A stretch of 64,000 bases of DNA, taken from positions 315,259-379,258 of the forward strand of contig NZ_JNXI01000014.1 in NCBI RefSeq assembly GCF_000717055.1. Direction: 5' to 3'. The notes below the pieces were generated by a model that saw only the letters and a list, made by a program, of their open reading frames with translations, searched no databases and had not been told where the DNA came from. The DNA is from Streptomyces iakyrus (GTDB lineage Bacteria; Actinomycetota; Actinomycetes; Streptomycetales; Streptomycetaceae). Both the position numbers and the translations under genes were made by a program. Of this stretch, positions 47,194-57,600 are shown one piece after another; position 1 is the stretch's first letter, and the number at the start of each line of letters is the position of its first letter.

Positions 47194-48924
47194 ATGATGA
47201 GCAGTACTCCGGAGATCTCGACCCGCTCGACCGGCACGGCCGGTGCACACCGGGCGCACCGGGAAGCGCGTGACCGCGGGGCGGCGCGCACGCTGGCGCA
47301 GCGGCCGCCCGCGCGCTACGAGCCCTACCTGGACGGCCTGTTCACCTACTGCCTGTCCGTGCTGTGCGACCACGAGGCCGCGACCGCCGCCCTGGGCGAC
47401 GTCCTCGCCCTCGCCGAACGCCGGAGCCGGCACCTCCCCCAGGCACCCGAGGACCGCAGGGCCTGGATGTACGCACTGGCCCGCTGGGCGTGCCTGCGCA
47501 AGCTGGCCGAGGCCAAGCAGAAACGTCAGAGCAGCCATGCCGCGGGCCGCGCCGACCGGCAGCGCGCCGGCCGTCCGGCCGCCCCGGCCCCGTCCGAGGA
47601 GGTCCAGGAGCGGCGCCGTCGTGAACTGGCCCTGCTGGCCTGGCCGGAAGCCGCCGGCACCACCCCGGAGCAGCGGGAGGCGCTCGAACTGGCCGTGCGC
47701 CACCACCTCGCCGCCCGCGAGGTGGCCGCCGTCCTCGGCATGGACCCGGCCGCCGCCCGTGATCTGCTCGCCTCCGCCGCCTGCGAGGTGGAACGCACGC
47801 GTGCGGCCCTCGCCGTGGTGGAGACCCGGGCGTGTCCGAGCGTCGCGCACCTCGCCGGCGATGACCGGCTCGTGCTCGGCACGGCCCTGCGGGCCGAACT
47901 CGTCCGGCACGTCGACGACTGTCCGCGCTGCCGCCGCACCGCCGAGCGCGCCATCCCCGGCCGCTGGCCCGGCACCAGCGTCACCCCCGCCGAACTGCCC
48001 GTCCTGCCGGCTCCCCGGGCGGCCCTGTACGTCGCGATGACCCACCACCCGCGCGCGCGGGGCGCCGCACCCCGCTTCGACCGGCGCGGCTTCCCGATGG
48101 ACCCCAAGGACCACGCCGCCCGCCGGGACCGCCTCCGCGCGCGTGCCGTCACCACGACCGTCGTCGCCACCGTCGTGGCCGCCCCCGTGCTGGCCCTGTG
48201 GGCCGCCTACCGCGGCACCCCGGTCGGGGAGGGCCAGGACGGCCGCTCGGCCTCCGCGCGCGAGGCGGACGACCCGTTCGGCCTGGACGGCGAGATGGCG
48301 GGCGGCGGCTACGAGAACACCGGCAACGCGAGCACCCGGCCCGGCCCGCGCTTCGGCGAGGACGGCAAGGCCGACGTCTCCGTCGAGGTCATCGGCGTCG
48401 CCGGCGCCGGCCGCGAGACCGCCCTGGAGGTCACGGCCGACAACAGCGGCGACACCACCCTCGTCACCCTCACCGCCACCGGCCCGGCCCCGGTCCGCTG
48501 GTCCGCGTCCACGGGCGCCCACTGGCTCTACCTCAGCCGGTCCTCGGGAACGCTCAGGCCCGGCGAGTCGTTGACGATCAAGGTGTACGTCGACCACCTG
48601 CGGGAGCCCGCCGGCCCCTGGCGCGCGCAGGTGGCGGTCGCACCCGTGGGCGCCGTCGTGCACATCGAGGGCTACGGCGCCGCGCCCAGCCCCTCCGGCC
48701 CCGGCCCGGGCCCGGGCCCCCGTCCCGGCGGGCCGGGCGACCCGACTCCGACCCAGCCCGACCCGACGCCCACGCCCTCCGCCCCGGACCCGACGCCGAC
48801 CACCCCGCCTCCGTCGGCCGACCCGGACCCCACGCCCACGCCGACGGACCCCGGCCCGACCGACTCAGAGGGCTCGACGCCACCGCCTTCGGACAGCGGC
48901 GACCCGAGCCCGGCCACGTCTTAG
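47194..48924 (+). CDS. Sigma-like / zinc anti-sigma / BACON-domain membrane fusion
   Basis: 576 aa. Residues 40-110 resemble ECF sigma region 2; 140-205 resemble region 4 (LAVRHHLAAREVAAVLGMDPAAARDLL). RHVDDCPRC gives a ZAS zinc motif H239-x3-C243-x2-C246 typical of anti-sigma factors. A transmembrane helix (about 318-340) leads to an extracytoplasmic BACON domain (about 380-475, ends STGAHWLYLSRSSGTLRPGES) and a Pro/Thr/Asp-rich tail. A self-contained envelope sensor is plausible; it may also be a degenerate, non-DNA-binding regulator. ATG 47197 is the alternative start. Confidence 0.8.
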   Translation: MMSSTPEISTRSTGTAGAHRAHREARDRGAARTLAQRPPARYEPYLDGLFTYCLSVLCDHEAATAALGDVLALAERRSRHLPQAPEDRRAWMYALARWACLRKLAEAKQKRQSSHAAGRADRQRAGRPAAPAPSEEVQERRRRELALLAWPEAAGTTPEQREALELAVRHHLAAREVAAVLGMDPAAARDLLASAACEVERTRAALAVVETRACPSVAHLAGDDRLVLGTALRAELVRHVDDCPRCRRTAERAIPGRWPGTSVTPAELPVLPAPRAALYVAMTHHPRARGAAPRFDRRGFPMDPKDHAARRDRLRARAVTTTVVATVVAAPVLALWAAYRGTPVGEGQDGRSASAREADDPFGLDGEMAGGGYENTGNASTRPGPRFGEDGKADVSVEVIGVAGAGRETALEVTADNSGDTTLVTLTATGPAPVRWSASTGAHWLYLSRSSGTLRPGESLTIKVYVDHLREPAGPWRAQVAVAPVGAVVHIEGYGAAPSPSGPGPGPGPRPGGPGDPTPTQPDPTPTPSAPDPTPTTPPPSADPDPTPTPTDPGPTDSEGSTPPPSDSGDPSPATS

Positions 48925-48928
48925 GGCC

Positions 48929-49738
48929 TCAGGCCACCGGAGGCACGGGGTCCGCGGGATGCGGAGCCAGCAGCGGCAACTGCGACGCCAGCCGCTCCTC
49001 GCACAGCTCGACCAGCCGGTCGTAGCCGGCCTTGCCCATCAGCTCGATCAGCTCGGGCCGGTAGGAGACGTACACGGGATCGCCCGCGCCGTGCGCCGAG
49101 GTCGCCGACGTGCACCACCAGTGCAGGTCGTGGCCGCCCGGGCCCCAGCCGCGGCGGTCGTACTCACCGATCGACACCTGCAGCACGCGCGTGTCGTCCG
49201 GCCGGTCGATCCACTCGTACGTCCGCCGCACCGGCAGCTGCCAGCAGACGTCCGGCTTGGTCTCCAGCGGCTCGCGGCCCTCCTTCACGGCGAGGATGTG
49301 CAGCGAGCAGCCCATGCCGCCCTTGAAGCCGGGCCGGTTCTGGAAGATGCACGAACCCTGGAAGGGCCGCGTCTGCCGCTCCCCGTCCTCGTCCTCGGAG
49401 ACCCAGCCGTTCCGCGTGCCCTCGGCGTGGTGCTGCCAGAGGTCCGGCGTGAGCCTGGCCACATGCTCGGCGACGCGCTTCTCGTCGTCCTCGTCGGAGA
49501 AGTGGGCACCCAACGTGCAGCACCCGTCATCCGCGCGGCCCGCCTGGATGCCCTGGCAGCCGCTGCCGAAGATGCAGTTCCAGCGAGAGGTCAGCCATGT
49601 CAGATCGCAGCGGAACACCTGCTCGTCGTCCGCCGGATCGGGAAACTCCACCCACGCGCGAGCGAAGTCGAGGCCCTTCTCGTCGGGTTCCACGACGCCC
49701 GGTGATTTGTCGCGCTTCGCCTTTTTCGTCTTTGGCAC
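48929..49738 (-). CDS. Cysteine-rich conserved hypothetical protein
   Basis: 269 aa, soluble, basic first 12 residues. [26 protein letters not shown] plus later Cys (GSCIFQ, MGCSLH, DVCWQL, WWCTS) suggest a metal or Fe-S site like the YkgJ/DUF3109 families. Convergent with the BACON fusion (4-bp gap). GTG start lies 6 nt from TACCCT. Confidence 0.78.
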   Translation of the reverse strand: MPKTKKAKRDKSPGVVEPDEKGLDFARAWVEFPDPADDEQVFRCDLTWLTSRWNCIFGSGCQGIQAGRADDGCCTLGAHFSDEDDEKRVAEHVARLTPDLWQHHAEGTRNGWVSEDEDGERQTRPFQGSCIFQNRPGFKGGMGCSLHILAVKEGREPLETKPDVCWQLPVRRTYEWIDRPDDTRVLQVSIGEYDRRGWGPGGHDLHWWCTSATSAHGAGDPVYVSYRPELIELMGKAGYDRLVELCEERLASQLPLLAPHPADPVPPVA

Positions 49739-49744
49739 GAGTCC

Positions 49745-49750
49745 AGGGTA
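49745..49750 (-). promoter_or_regulatory. -10 element for Cys-rich protein gene (leaderless)
   Basis: TACCCT on the minus strand, then GGACTC, then GTG. Confidence 0.45.
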
Positions 49751-49808
49751 CGGGCCCCGGTGCGGGCCTCATACCCCCACCGAGGGCGGCGGACGGCCCG
49801 GTGGGCAG

Positions 49809-49814
49809 TAGCGT
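49809..49814 (+). promoter_or_regulatory. -10 element for ppx-type gene (leaderless)
   Basis: TAGCGT, 7 nt, then ATG at 49822. Confidence 0.45.
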
Positions 49815-49821
49815 GCCGTAC

Positions 49822-50754
49822 ATGAGACTCGGTGTCCTCGACGTGGGATCGAACACGGTGCATCTGCTGGTGGTGGACGCGCACCCCGGCGCGTGCCCGT
49901 TGCCCGCGCACTCACACAAGGCGGAACTGCGCCTCGCCCAGCTCCTCGACGACGACGGCGCGATCGGCCCCCACGGCGTCGACCGCCTGGTCTCGGTCAT
50001 CAAGGAGGCGCTCCAGGCCGCAGAGGACAAGGGCGTCGAGGAGGTCCTCCCGTTCGCGACCTCCGCCGTACGGGAGGCCCGCAACGCCGACGACGTCCTC
50101 GACCGCGTGCGCGCCGAGACCGGCGTCGAGCTCCAGGTCCTCACCGGCTCCGAGGAGGCCCGGCTGACGTTCCTCGCCGCCCGCCGCTGGTTCGGCTGGT
50201 CGGCCGGGAAGCTGCTGGTCCTGGACATCGGCGGCGGCTCCCTGGAGGTCGCCTACGGCATCGACGAGGAGCCCGACGCGGCCGCCTCGCTGCCGCTGGG
50301 CGCCGGCCGCCTCACCGCCGGCTGGCTGCCCGGCGATCCGCCCGACCCGGAGGATGTCCGGGCCCTGCGTCGCCACGTGCGGACGGAGATCGCCCGCACG
50401 GTCGGGGAGTTCAGCCGCCTCGGCACCCCCGACCACGTCGTCGCCACGTCGAAGACCTTCAAGCAGCTGGCCCGCATCGCCGGTGCGGCCCGCTCCGCCG
50501 AGGGCCTCTACGTCCAGCGCGAGCTCAAGCGGGAGTCCCTGGAGGGCTGGGTCCCACGCCTGGCCGCCATGACCGGGCAGGAGCGCGCCGAGCTGCCCGG
50601 CGTCTCGGAGGGCAGGGCCGGCCAGCTCCTGGCGGGTGCCCTGGTGGCCGAGGCCGCGATGGACCTCTTCGGCGTGGAGCGCGTGGAGATATGCCCCTGG
50701 GCGCTGCGCGAGGGCGTGATCCTGCGTCGCCTGGATCACATGGAGTCCCTGTAG
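49822..50754 (+). CDS. Ppx/GppA exopolyphosphatase / pppGpp phosphohydrolase
   Basis: 310 aa, ASKHA fold. [19 protein letters not shown] (phosphate 1), the conserved [12 protein letters not shown] block and [14 protein letters not shown] (phosphate 2) are intact. Lacks the C-terminal HD domain of the long E. coli Ppx, so it is the short actinobacterial type, which hydrolyses short-chain polyphosphate and/or pppGpp. Confidence 0.92.
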   Translation: MRLGVLDVGSNTVHLLVVDAHPGACPLPAHSHKAELRLAQLLDDDGAIGPHGVDRLVSVIKEALQAAEDKGVEEVLPFATSAVREARNADDVLDRVRAETGVELQVLTGSEEARLTFLAARRWFGWSAGKLLVLDIGGGSLEVAYGIDEEPDAAASLPLGAGRLTAGWLPGDPPDPEDVRALRRHVRTEIARTVGEFSRLGTPDHVVATSKTFKQLARIAGAARSAEGLYVQRELKRESLEGWVPRLAAMTGQERAELPGVSEGRAGQLLAGALVAEAAMDLFGVERVEICPWALREGVILRRLDHMESL

Positions 50755-50823
50755 GGGCCCGCCCTCCTATGGCAAACACCACAACGGCGAAGAGGCCCCC
50801 CACCCCACCCCGACCACACCCCG

Positions 50824-50829
50824 TAATCT
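50824..50829 (+). promoter_or_regulatory. -10 element for isomerase gene (leaderless)
   Basis: TAATCT, 7 nt, then ATG at 50837. Confidence 0.45.
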
Positions 50830-50836
50830 GTCCTGC

Positions 50837-51661
50837 ATGGCAGAGCCAGCCGTAAAGATCCCGGACGCGAAGGTCGCCCTGTCGACGGCCTCGGTCTACC
50901 CGGAGTCGACGGCCACGGCCTTCGAGATCGCCGCGCGCCTCGGCTACGACGGAGTCGAGGTCATGGTCTGGACCGACCCGGTCAGCCAGGACATCGAGGC
51001 CCTGCGCAGACTCAGCGACTACCACCAAATCCCGATCCTCGCCGTCCACGCCCCCTGCCTGCTCATCACGCAGCGCGTGTGGTCCACCGACCCGTGGACC
51101 AAGCTCCAGCGGGCCCGCGCGGCGGCCGAGAAGCTCGACGCGAGCACCGTCGTCGTCCACCCCCCGTTCCGCTGGCAGCGCCAGTACGCCCGGGACTTCG
51201 TCTCCGGCATCTGGCGCATGGCGAACGAGACGGACGTTCGGTTCGCCGTCGAGAACATGTACCCCTGGCGCTACCGCGACCGCGAAATGCTCGCGTACGC
51301 CCCCGACTGGGACGTCACGAAGGACGACTACCGGCACTTCACGATCGATCTCAGCCACACCGCGACGGCCCGCTCCGACGCGCTGGACATGGTCGACCGC
51401 ATGGGGGACCGTCTCGGCCACGTCCACCTCGCCGACGGCCGGGGCTCAGCCAAGGACGAGCACCTGGTGCCCGGCCGTGGCACGCAGCCTTGCGCCGAGG
51501 TGCTGGAGCGGCTCGCCCTGACCGGCTTCGACGGGCACGTGGTGATCGAGGTCAACACCCGCCGCGCGATGTCGAGCGCCGAGCGCGAGGCCGATCTGGC
51601 GGAGGCCCTGGCCTTCACCCGCCTGCATCTGGCCTCGGCGGCGAAGGTGCCGCGGCGATGA
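50837..51661 (+). CDS. Sugar phosphate isomerase/epimerase-family TIM barrel
   Basis: 274 aa, AP-endonuclease-2/xylose-isomerase-like barrel. Metal ligands are expected from [26 protein letters not shown] and VIEVN. Substrate not predictable. ATGA overlap with the following tetR-type gene suggests coordinated expression. Confidence 0.87.
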   Translation: MAEPAVKIPDAKVALSTASVYPESTATAFEIAARLGYDGVEVMVWTDPVSQDIEALRRLSDYHQIPILAVHAPCLLITQRVWSTDPWTKLQRARAAAEKLDASTVVVHPPFRWQRQYARDFVSGIWRMANETDVRFAVENMYPWRYRDREMLAYAPDWDVTKDDYRHFTIDLSHTATARSDALDMVDRMGDRLGHVHLADGRGSAKDEHLVPGRGTQPCAEVLERLALTGFDGHVVIEVNTRRAMSSAEREADLAEALAFTRLHLASAAKVPRR

Positions 51662-52290
51662 ACGGCGGGACCCCGGCCGGCGGTGGGTCCGGCACCACCG
51701 CCCGCCGCCGCGGCCGCCCGCCGCGCACGGAGTCGGCCGACACCCGCGACCGCATCCTGACCGCGGCCCGCGACGAGTTCTCCGAACGCGGCTACGAGAA
51801 GACCTCCGTGCGCGGCATCGCCAAGTCCGCCGGGGTCGACTCGGCGCTCGTGCACCACTACTTCGGGACGAAGGAGCAGGTCTTCGAGGCGGCGATCACC
51901 CAGTCCTTCGGACCGGCCCTGCAAGCGCCGAGAGCCATCGAGGAGGGCCCGCTCGACGGGGTGGGGGAGCGCCTGGCCCGCTTCTTCTTCAGCGTCTGGG
52001 AGAACCCGGCGACCCGCGCGCCGCTGCTCGCCATCGTCCGCTCCGCCCTCACCAACGACACTGCGGCCGCCGTCTTCCGGCGGATCATCGCCGCGCAGGT
52101 GCTGCGCCGCATCGCCGGGCAGCTGGAGTGGCCGGACGCCGAGCTGCGGGCCGAGCTCGCCGCGGCCCAGCTCGTGGGCACCGCGATCCTGCGGTACGTC
52201 GTCAAGATCGAGCCGCTGGCCTCGGCGGACCCGGAGCAGGTCATCGCGCGGCTCGCACCCGTCGTACAGGGACACCTGACCGATCCATAA
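51658..52290 (+). CDS. TetR-family regulator
   Basis: 210 aa. Basic Gly/Arg N-terminus, HTH ([46 protein letters not shown]), C-terminal domain of the TetR_C_17/AcrR type. Translationally coupled to the isomerase gene; ilvD follows after 139 bp with its own promoter. Confidence 0.9.
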   Translation: MNGGTPAGGGSGTTARRRGRPPRTESADTRDRILTAARDEFSERGYEKTSVRGIAKSAGVDSALVHHYFGTKEQVFEAAITQSFGPALQAPRAIEEGPLDGVGERLARFFFSVWENPATRAPLLAIVRSALTNDTAAAVFRRIIAAQVLRRIAGQLEWPDAELRAELAAAQLVGTAILRYVVKIEPLASADPEQVIARLAPVVQGHLTDP

Positions 52291-52429
52291 GGCCTGCGGG
52301 TGCCGTCGTCCGAGACAGCCGTCCCGCATTCCGGACACTCTGTCCCGCCCACTGGATGACCGGCGTACGCTCGGTAGCAGTCAGAAATCTCCGAACTCTC
52401 TGACGCCGTCTCTGAAGGAGCGAGCGACG

Positions 52430-54283
52430 ATGCCCGAGCTGAGGTCCCGCACAGTCACCCACGGCCGCAACATGGCGGGCGCCCGCGCCCTTATGCGCGC
52501 CTCCGGTGTACCGGGTGCGGACATCGGCCGCAAGCCGATCATCGCGGTCGCCAACAGCTTCACCGAGTTCGTGCCCGGCCACACGCACCTGGCGCCGGTC
52601 GGCCGGATCGTCAGCGAGGCGGTCGTCGCCGCCGGCGGCATCCCGCGCGAGTTCAACACGATCGCCGTCGACGACGGCATCGCCATGGGCCACGGCGGCA
52701 TGCTCTACTCCCTGCCCTCCCGCGACCTGATCGCGGACAGCGTGGAGTACATGGTCGAGGCGCACTGCGCCGACGCCCTGATCTGCATCTCCAACTGCGA
52801 CAAGATCACCCCGGGCATGCTGAACGCCGCCCTGCGGCTGAACATCCCGACGGTCTTCGTCTCCGGCGGCCCCATGGAGTCCGGCCGCGCCACCCTGGTC
52901 GACGGCACGGTCCGCACCCTCGACCTGGTCGACGCGATCTCCGACGCCGTGAACGACAAGATCTCGGACGAGGACATCCTCCGCATCGAGGAGAACGCCT
53001 GTCCGACCTGCGGCTCCTGTTCCGGCATGTTCACCGCCAACTCGATGAACTGCCTGACCGAGGCCATCGGCCTCTCCCTCCCGGGCAACGGCTCGGTCCT
53101 CGCCACGCACACGGCCCGCAAGCAGCTGTACGTGAACGCTGCCAACACGGTCATGGACATCACCCGCCGCTACTACGAGCAGGACGACGAGACGGTCCTG
53201 CCCCGCAGCGTGGCGTCCTTCGCGGCCTTCGAGAACGCCATGGCGCTCGACATCGCCATGGGCGGCTCCACCAACACGATCCTGCACCTGCTGGCCGCCG
53301 CCCAGGAGGCGGGCGTCCCCTTCGGCCTCGACGAGATCAACGCGGTCTCGCGCCGCGTGCCGTGCCTCGCCAAGGTCGCCCCGAACGTCGCCAAGGACCG
53401 CACGTACTACATGGAGGACGTGCACCGCGCCGGCGGCATCCCCGCCCTGCTCGGCGAGCTGCACCGCGCGGGCCTGCTCAACGAGGACGTGCACTCCGTG
53501 CACAGCCCGTCCCTCGCCGACTGGCTGAAGACCTGGGACGTGCGCGGCGGCTCCCCGTCCGCCGAGGCGGTCGAGCTGTGGCACGCGGCCCCCGGCTGCG
53601 TCCGCTCCGCCGAGGCCTTCTCCCAGTCCGAGCGCTGGGAGGCCCTGGACGAGGACGCCGAGGGCGGCTGCATCCGCTCCGCCGAGCACGCCTACTCCAA
53701 GGACGGCGGCCTCGCGGTCCTCAAGGGCAACCTGGCGGTCGACGGCTGTGTCGTGAAGACGGCCGGCGTCGACGAGTCCATCTGGACCTTTGAGGGCCCG
53801 GCGGTGGTCTGCGAGTCGCAGGAGGAGGCCGTCCAGAAGATCCTCACCCAGCAGGTCAAGGACGGCGACGTCGTCGTCATCCGCTACGAGGGCCCCAAGG
53901 GCGGCCCCGGCATGCAGGAGATGCTCTACCCGACCTCGTACCTCAAGGGCCGCGGCCTGGGGAAGACGTGCGCGCTCGTCACGGACGGCCGCTTCTCCGG
54001 CGGCACCTCCGGCCTGTCCATCGGCCACGCCTCGCCCGAGGCGGCAGCGGGCGGCACCATCGCGCTGGTCGAGGACGGCGACCGCGTCCGCATCGACATC
54101 CCGAACCGCTCCATCGAGCTGCTGGTGGACGACGCCGAGCTGGCCCGCCGGGACCAGGCGCTGAACGGCGTGTACGCCCCGAAGAACCGCGACCGCAAGG
54201 TCTCGGCGGCGCTGCGGGCCTACGCGGCGATGGCGACCAGCGCGGACAAGGGCGCGGTGCGGGACGTGTCGAAGCTGGGCTGA
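52430..54283 (+). CDS. ilvD: Dihydroxy-acid dehydratase
   Basis: 617 aa Fe-S enzyme making the 2-keto acid precursors of valine, isoleucine and pantoate. Cluster cysteines in [10 protein letters not shown] and [29 protein letters not shown]-like [22 protein letters not shown] near the C-terminus. AAGGAG Shine-Dalgarno. The 139-bp upstream region has TACGCT (52366-52371) and a GTCAGA/TCTGAC inverted repeat at 52380-52404; no T-box features seen. Confidence 0.97.
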   Translation: MPELRSRTVTHGRNMAGARALMRASGVPGADIGRKPIIAVANSFTEFVPGHTHLAPVGRIVSEAVVAAGGIPREFNTIAVDDGIAMGHGGMLYSLPSRDLIADSVEYMVEAHCADALICISNCDKITPGMLNAALRLNIPTVFVSGGPMESGRATLVDGTVRTLDLVDAISDAVNDKISDEDILRIEENACPTCGSCSGMFTANSMNCLTEAIGLSLPGNGSVLATHTARKQLYVNAANTVMDITRRYYEQDDETVLPRSVASFAAFENAMALDIAMGGSTNTILHLLAAAQEAGVPFGLDEINAVSRRVPCLAKVAPNVAKDRTYYMEDVHRAGGIPALLGELHRAGLLNEDVHSVHSPSLADWLKTWDVRGGSPSAEAVELWHAAPGCVRSAEAFSQSERWEALDEDAEGGCIRSAEHAYSKDGGLAVLKGNLAVDGCVVKTAGVDESIWTFEGPAVVCESQEEAVQKILTQQVKDGDVVVIRYEGPKGGPGMQEMLYPTSYLKGRGLGKTCALVTDGRFSGGTSGLSIGHASPEAAAGGTIALVEDGDRVRIDIPNRSIELLVDDAELARRDQALNGVYAPKNRDRKVSAALRAYAAMATSADKGAVRDVSKLG

Positions 54284-54295
54284 TCCCTTTTCGCT

Positions 54296-54332
54296 CCGAG
54301 GGCCGTCTCCCGGTGCCGGGGGCGGCCCTCGG
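54296..54332. terminator. Bidirectional hairpin terminator
   Basis: 10-bp stem CCGAGGGCCG / CGGCCCTCGG between convergent ilvD and kinase genes. Confidence 0.75.
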
Positions 54333-54341
54333 CGCGTAGGC

Positions 54342-56453
54342 TCACCAGGCGGCCGGATCGCGGCCGTTGACGGCGAACACCGTCCCGTCCGGCGCACTGC
54401 CATAGACCCGGTCGCCCACCACCACCGGCTCGGGAAGGGAAGCCGGGATCCGGTCGGACCGCTCACCCAGCCGCACCGGCGTCTGCCCCACGAGCTTGCC
54501 CCGCCGGTCGTCGACGGCGAGCAGCCGGCCGTCGGGCGCGCTCACGTACACATGGCGGCCGTCGGCCGCCGGTGTCGATGCCCGCGCGACCCCCGTCTCC
54601 AGACTCCAGAGCTGCTCGCGCGCCTTCAGATCGACGGCCGTCAACGCCCCGCCGGCCGCCATGAGATGCACGACGTTCCCGCGCACACCGCCCTGGACCT
54701 GCGCCAGGGGGACGCGCAGCGGCACCCGCACGGTCGTGCGACTGCGGGGGTCGTAGCGCACGACGGCCCGGGCCTCCCCGCGCACGGCGTCGACGGCGAC
54801 CGCCACGAGCGACCCGTCCGCCGTGCCGACGGCCTCCAGGTTCCCGTCGAGCCGTGCCTGCCACCGAACCTCACCGGTCCGCGGATCCACCGCCGTGACC
54901 CGCGTACGGTTTCCGTCGCCGGACCCGCCCACCGCGTACGCCAGCCGATCACCGGGGAACGAGACGAAGTACGGCACGTCCTGCCCCGGCACCCGACGGC
55001 TCCACCGCACCCGGCCCGAGGCGGCCTCCACGCCGCTGACCACGCCGTCGGACGCGGTGAGCAGCACCATGCCTCCCACGGCCCGCAGACCGCCGTACGC
55101 CGGCAGCTCCTGCTGGGAGGTCTCGCCCGAGGCCAGCTCGACGGCTGTCACCTCCCGCCCCTGACCGAGGCCGCCGAGCACTGCGCCGCCCGCCACGACC
55201 GGGGCCCCGGCCGGCGGCCCGCTCGCGGCAGCCCCCTTCAGCGCCTGCCGCCACAGCAGCCGCCCGTTCACGGCGTCGCGCGCGAACACCAGCCCGTCCT
55301 GCGCACACACCAGAGCGGGCGTGGCGTACGAGCACTGCGGCATGCTCCGGCCGTCGAGCGGCTCCGCCTCCCACCCCGAGAACGCGGCGGTCGTGGTCCG
55401 CGGTGAGGCGACGCCCGGCGCCGGATCCGCGCTCCCGGGCACACCCACCAGCGCCAGTACTGCGGCGACGGTCAGCCCGAGCGCCCCCGCCACCACGGCC
55501 CCCCGCTTGCGCAGCCGGCCGGAGCGCTCGCGCGCGGGCACCTCAGCGGCCGGCGCTTCGGACCCGTCCCCCTCCGGTTCCTCCTCGGCCGGCTGCCGCG
55601 GTATGAAGACCTGCGTGTCGTACGAGGCCGCGACCGACCGCAGCTCCCGCATCAACTCGTCCGGTGTCGGCCGGTCCTCGGGCTCCTTGGCGAGACACCG
55701 CGCCACGAGCGGCGCGAGGCTCTCCGGCACCCCGGTCAGATCCGGCTCGTCATGGACGACCTGGTAGGCGACGACGTACGGGCTGTCCGAGTCGAACGGT
55801 CCCCGGCCCGTTGCCGCGTGCACCATCACCGACCCGAGCGCGAAGACGTCGGCGGCGGGCCCCACCTCCCGGGGGCGGCGGAACTGCTCCGGCGCCATGA
55901 ACGGCGGGGTACCGATCAACTTGCCGGTCTCGGTGCGCAGTTCGCTGTCCTTCGGCCGGGAGATTCCGAAGTCGATGACCTTGGGCCCGTCCTCGGCGAG
56001 GAGCACGTTGCTGGGTTTGAGGTCCCGGTGCACCACGCCGACGCGGTGGATGTCGCGCAGCGCCTCGGCCAGTCCTGCCATCAGACGGCGCACCTCGGCG
56101 GGGCTCATGGGCCCGTTCCGCTTCACATGGTCGGACAGGGTCGGCCCAGGGATGAACAGGGTGGCCATCCAGGGCCGTTCGGCCTCCGAGTCGGCATCGA
56201 CGACGGAGGCGGTGAAGGCACCGCTGACCTTCCGCGCGGCCGCCACCTCCTGCCGGAACCGCCCCCTGAACTCTGGATCCCTGGCGAACTGGGCGTGCAC
56301 GACCTTCACCGCGAGCCTCATTCCCGAGGTGCTCCGCGCGAGATGCACGACGCCCATGCCCCCGGATCCGAGAGTCGACTCCAGCCGGTAGTGACCGGCG
56401 TATTCGGGAAGTTCCGCTTCCGCGCCCGCCCCGGTGCTGCTCTGCGGCGCCAT
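54342..56453 (-). CDS. Membrane Ser/Thr protein kinase with PQQ-type beta-propeller sensor
   Basis: 703 aa. Hanks-type kinase domain (22-275) with glycine loop GSGGMG, K50, catalytic D144 (HRDLKPSN) and D161 (DFG). Acidic juxtamembrane region; transmembrane helix about 318-338. The extracytoplasmic C-terminal beta-propeller has repeated RLLWRQAL / GRVRWSRRV / GEVRWQARL blades (PQQ/YVTN type). It may sense an envelope ligand. Divergent from a small SH3b protein. Confidence 0.93.
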   Translation of the reverse strand: MAPQSSTGAGAEAELPEYAGHYRLESTLGSGGMGVVHLARSTSGMRLAVKVVHAQFARDPEFRGRFRQEVAAARKVSGAFTASVVDADSEAERPWMATLFIPGPTLSDHVKRNGPMSPAEVRRLMAGLAEALRDIHRVGVVHRDLKPSNVLLAEDGPKVIDFGISRPKDSELRTETGKLIGTPPFMAPEQFRRPREVGPAADVFALGSVMVHAATGRGPFDSDSPYVVAYQVVHDEPDLTGVPESLAPLVARCLAKEPEDRPTPDELMRELRSVAASYDTQVFIPRQPAEEEPEGDGSEAPAAEVPARERSGRLRKRGAVVAGALGLTVAAVLALVGVPGSADPAPGVASPRTTTAAFSGWEAEPLDGRSMPQCSYATPALVCAQDGLVFARDAVNGRLLWRQALKGAAASGPPAGAPVVAGGAVLGGLGQGREVTAVELASGETSQQELPAYGGLRAVGGMVLLTASDGVVSGVEAASGRVRWSRRVPGQDVPYFVSFPGDRLAYAVGGSGDGNRTRVTAVDPRTGEVRWQARLDGNLEAVGTADGSLVAVAVDAVRGEARAVVRYDPRSRTTVRVPLRVPLAQVQGGVRGNVVHLMAAGGALTAVDLKAREQLWSLETGVARASTPAADGRHVYVSAPDGRLLAVDDRRGKLVGQTPVRLGERSDRIPASLPEPVVVGDRVYGSAPDGTVFAVNGRDPAAW

Positions 56454-56636
56454 GGAACCACCCCCGTGCTGTTCGTCCGCGCGCGCGACGCACGGAGCCT
56501 AGTCGATGTGTCGTTCGGGACAGAGGCGGCTTGCTAGTCTCCGCGTGCGAGTTACGCACATGTGTTTCATGGCGTGATTCCGGGGAATCAACGGGGCCCC
56601 ATGCCGGTCATGGGGTTTCAACGGGGGAGGTTTTTC

Positions 56637-56963
56637 ATGTCTGTCGACCGCGTCGAAGAGACGGTGGGCGGCCAGGTGGCGGAAGCGGTCACCGCCGACG
56701 CCGCCACCACGGCCGTGCGCTACTACTCGGTCGCCCCGGGCGTCCGTGTCAACGTCCGCAGCGGCCCCGGCACCAACTACACGGTCGTCCGGGTCCTGTC
56801 CGAGGGGGCGAAGGTCCCCATCTACTGCCAGTCGCCGGGCACCACGGTGACGGGCCCGTACGGCACGACGAACATCTGGGACAACATCAACAACGGCCAG
56901 TACATCTCGGACGCCTACGTGAACACGGGCAGCGACGGCTACATCCGCCCGCGCTGCTCCTGA
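56637..56963 (+). CDS. Small SH3b-domain protein without obvious signal peptide
   Basis: 108 aa. One bacterial SH3 domain (VAPGVRVNVRSGPGTNYTVVRVLSEGAKVPIYCQ), normally a peptidoglycan- or peptide-binding module of secreted proteins. Yet the N-terminus (MSVDRVEETVGGQVAEAV) is an acidic amphipathic helix with no secretion signal. The GGGGGAGG Shine-Dalgarno fixes ATG 56637. AATCAACGGGG / TTTCAACGGGGG direct repeats precede it. Divergent from the PQQ kinase. Confidence 0.8.
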   Translation: MSVDRVEETVGGQVAEAVTADAATTAVRYYSVAPGVRVNVRSGPGTNYTVVRVLSEGAKVPIYCQSPGTTVTGPYGTTNIWDNINNGQYISDAYVNTGSDGYIRPRCS

Positions 56964-57057
56964 TCCGGCCACCACGACGCACCGGAACACCGGCAGCGAG
57001 CGCCGCATCGCAGCGTGCTGCGGCTGAGCCGCCAGGAGCCCGCGGTGACCCCGGAGC

Positions 57058-57063
57058 CATAAT
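57058..57063 (+). promoter_or_regulatory. -10 element, probable leaderless start
   Basis: CATAAT, 6 nt, then GTG at 57070. Confidence 0.4.
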
Positions 57064-57069
57064 CGACGC

Positions 57070-57570
57070 GTGAGCGACGACACCGGCACCCCCAGGACAC
57101 CCGCGGGCTCCACCGGCCCCCGCCCGGAGCCGATCCGGCTCTTCGGCACCACGTGGGTCGACCACGGCCACGGCTACGCGGCCCGCCGCATCGCCGTGGC
57201 CGTCGGCTCCCTGGCCGCCGCCGTCGCCTCCTGCCTCGTGCTCCGCCTCGCCTACCAGGGCCTCCAGATCGCCGCGATCGGCGACTTCGTCACGGTCCTC
57301 ATGGTCGCGATGTTCGCGATCTGCAGCGCCCTGGCCTTCCGCCACACCTGGGACGGCTACACCCGGCGCCCCGACCCCGACCGCCAGGCGTCCCTGCGCG
57401 GCCTCCTGACCGTCGGCTTCGTCGGCTCCCTGCTCGCCTACTTCTTCCGCTCCCTCACCGAGGCCCCCGGCGAGAAGCTGCACCGCGAGGAGTACGAAGA
57501 GGCGCGCAAGCAGTACGAGAAGCGCACGACCCGCCGCTCGGGCAACCCGAAGAACCGCCGCCGCGCATAG
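57070..57570 (+). CDS. Hypothetical three-TM membrane protein
   Basis: 166 aa. Hydrophobic segments at about 42-62, 70-90 and 110-128, then a charged helical tail (EEYEEARKQYEKRTTRR). No recognised domain. GTG start supported by CATAAT 6 nt upstream. Confidence 0.75.
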   Translation: MSDDTGTPRTPAGSTGPRPEPIRLFGTTWVDHGHGYAARRIAVAVGSLAAAVASCLVLRLAYQGLQIAAIGDFVTVLMVAMFAICSALAFRHTWDGYTRRPDPDRQASLRGLLTVGFVGSLLAYFFRSLTEAPGEKLHREEYEEARKQYEKRTTRRSGNPKNRRRA

Positions 57571-57600
57571 CCCGGCCCACTCGCCCGTCTCCCCGGCCGC

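Noticed and set aside
52291-52429. T-box or branched-chain attenuator before ilvD
   Set aside because: Only 139 bp with no leader peptide rich in Leu/Val/Ile codons and no T-box sequence; just a short inverted repeat.
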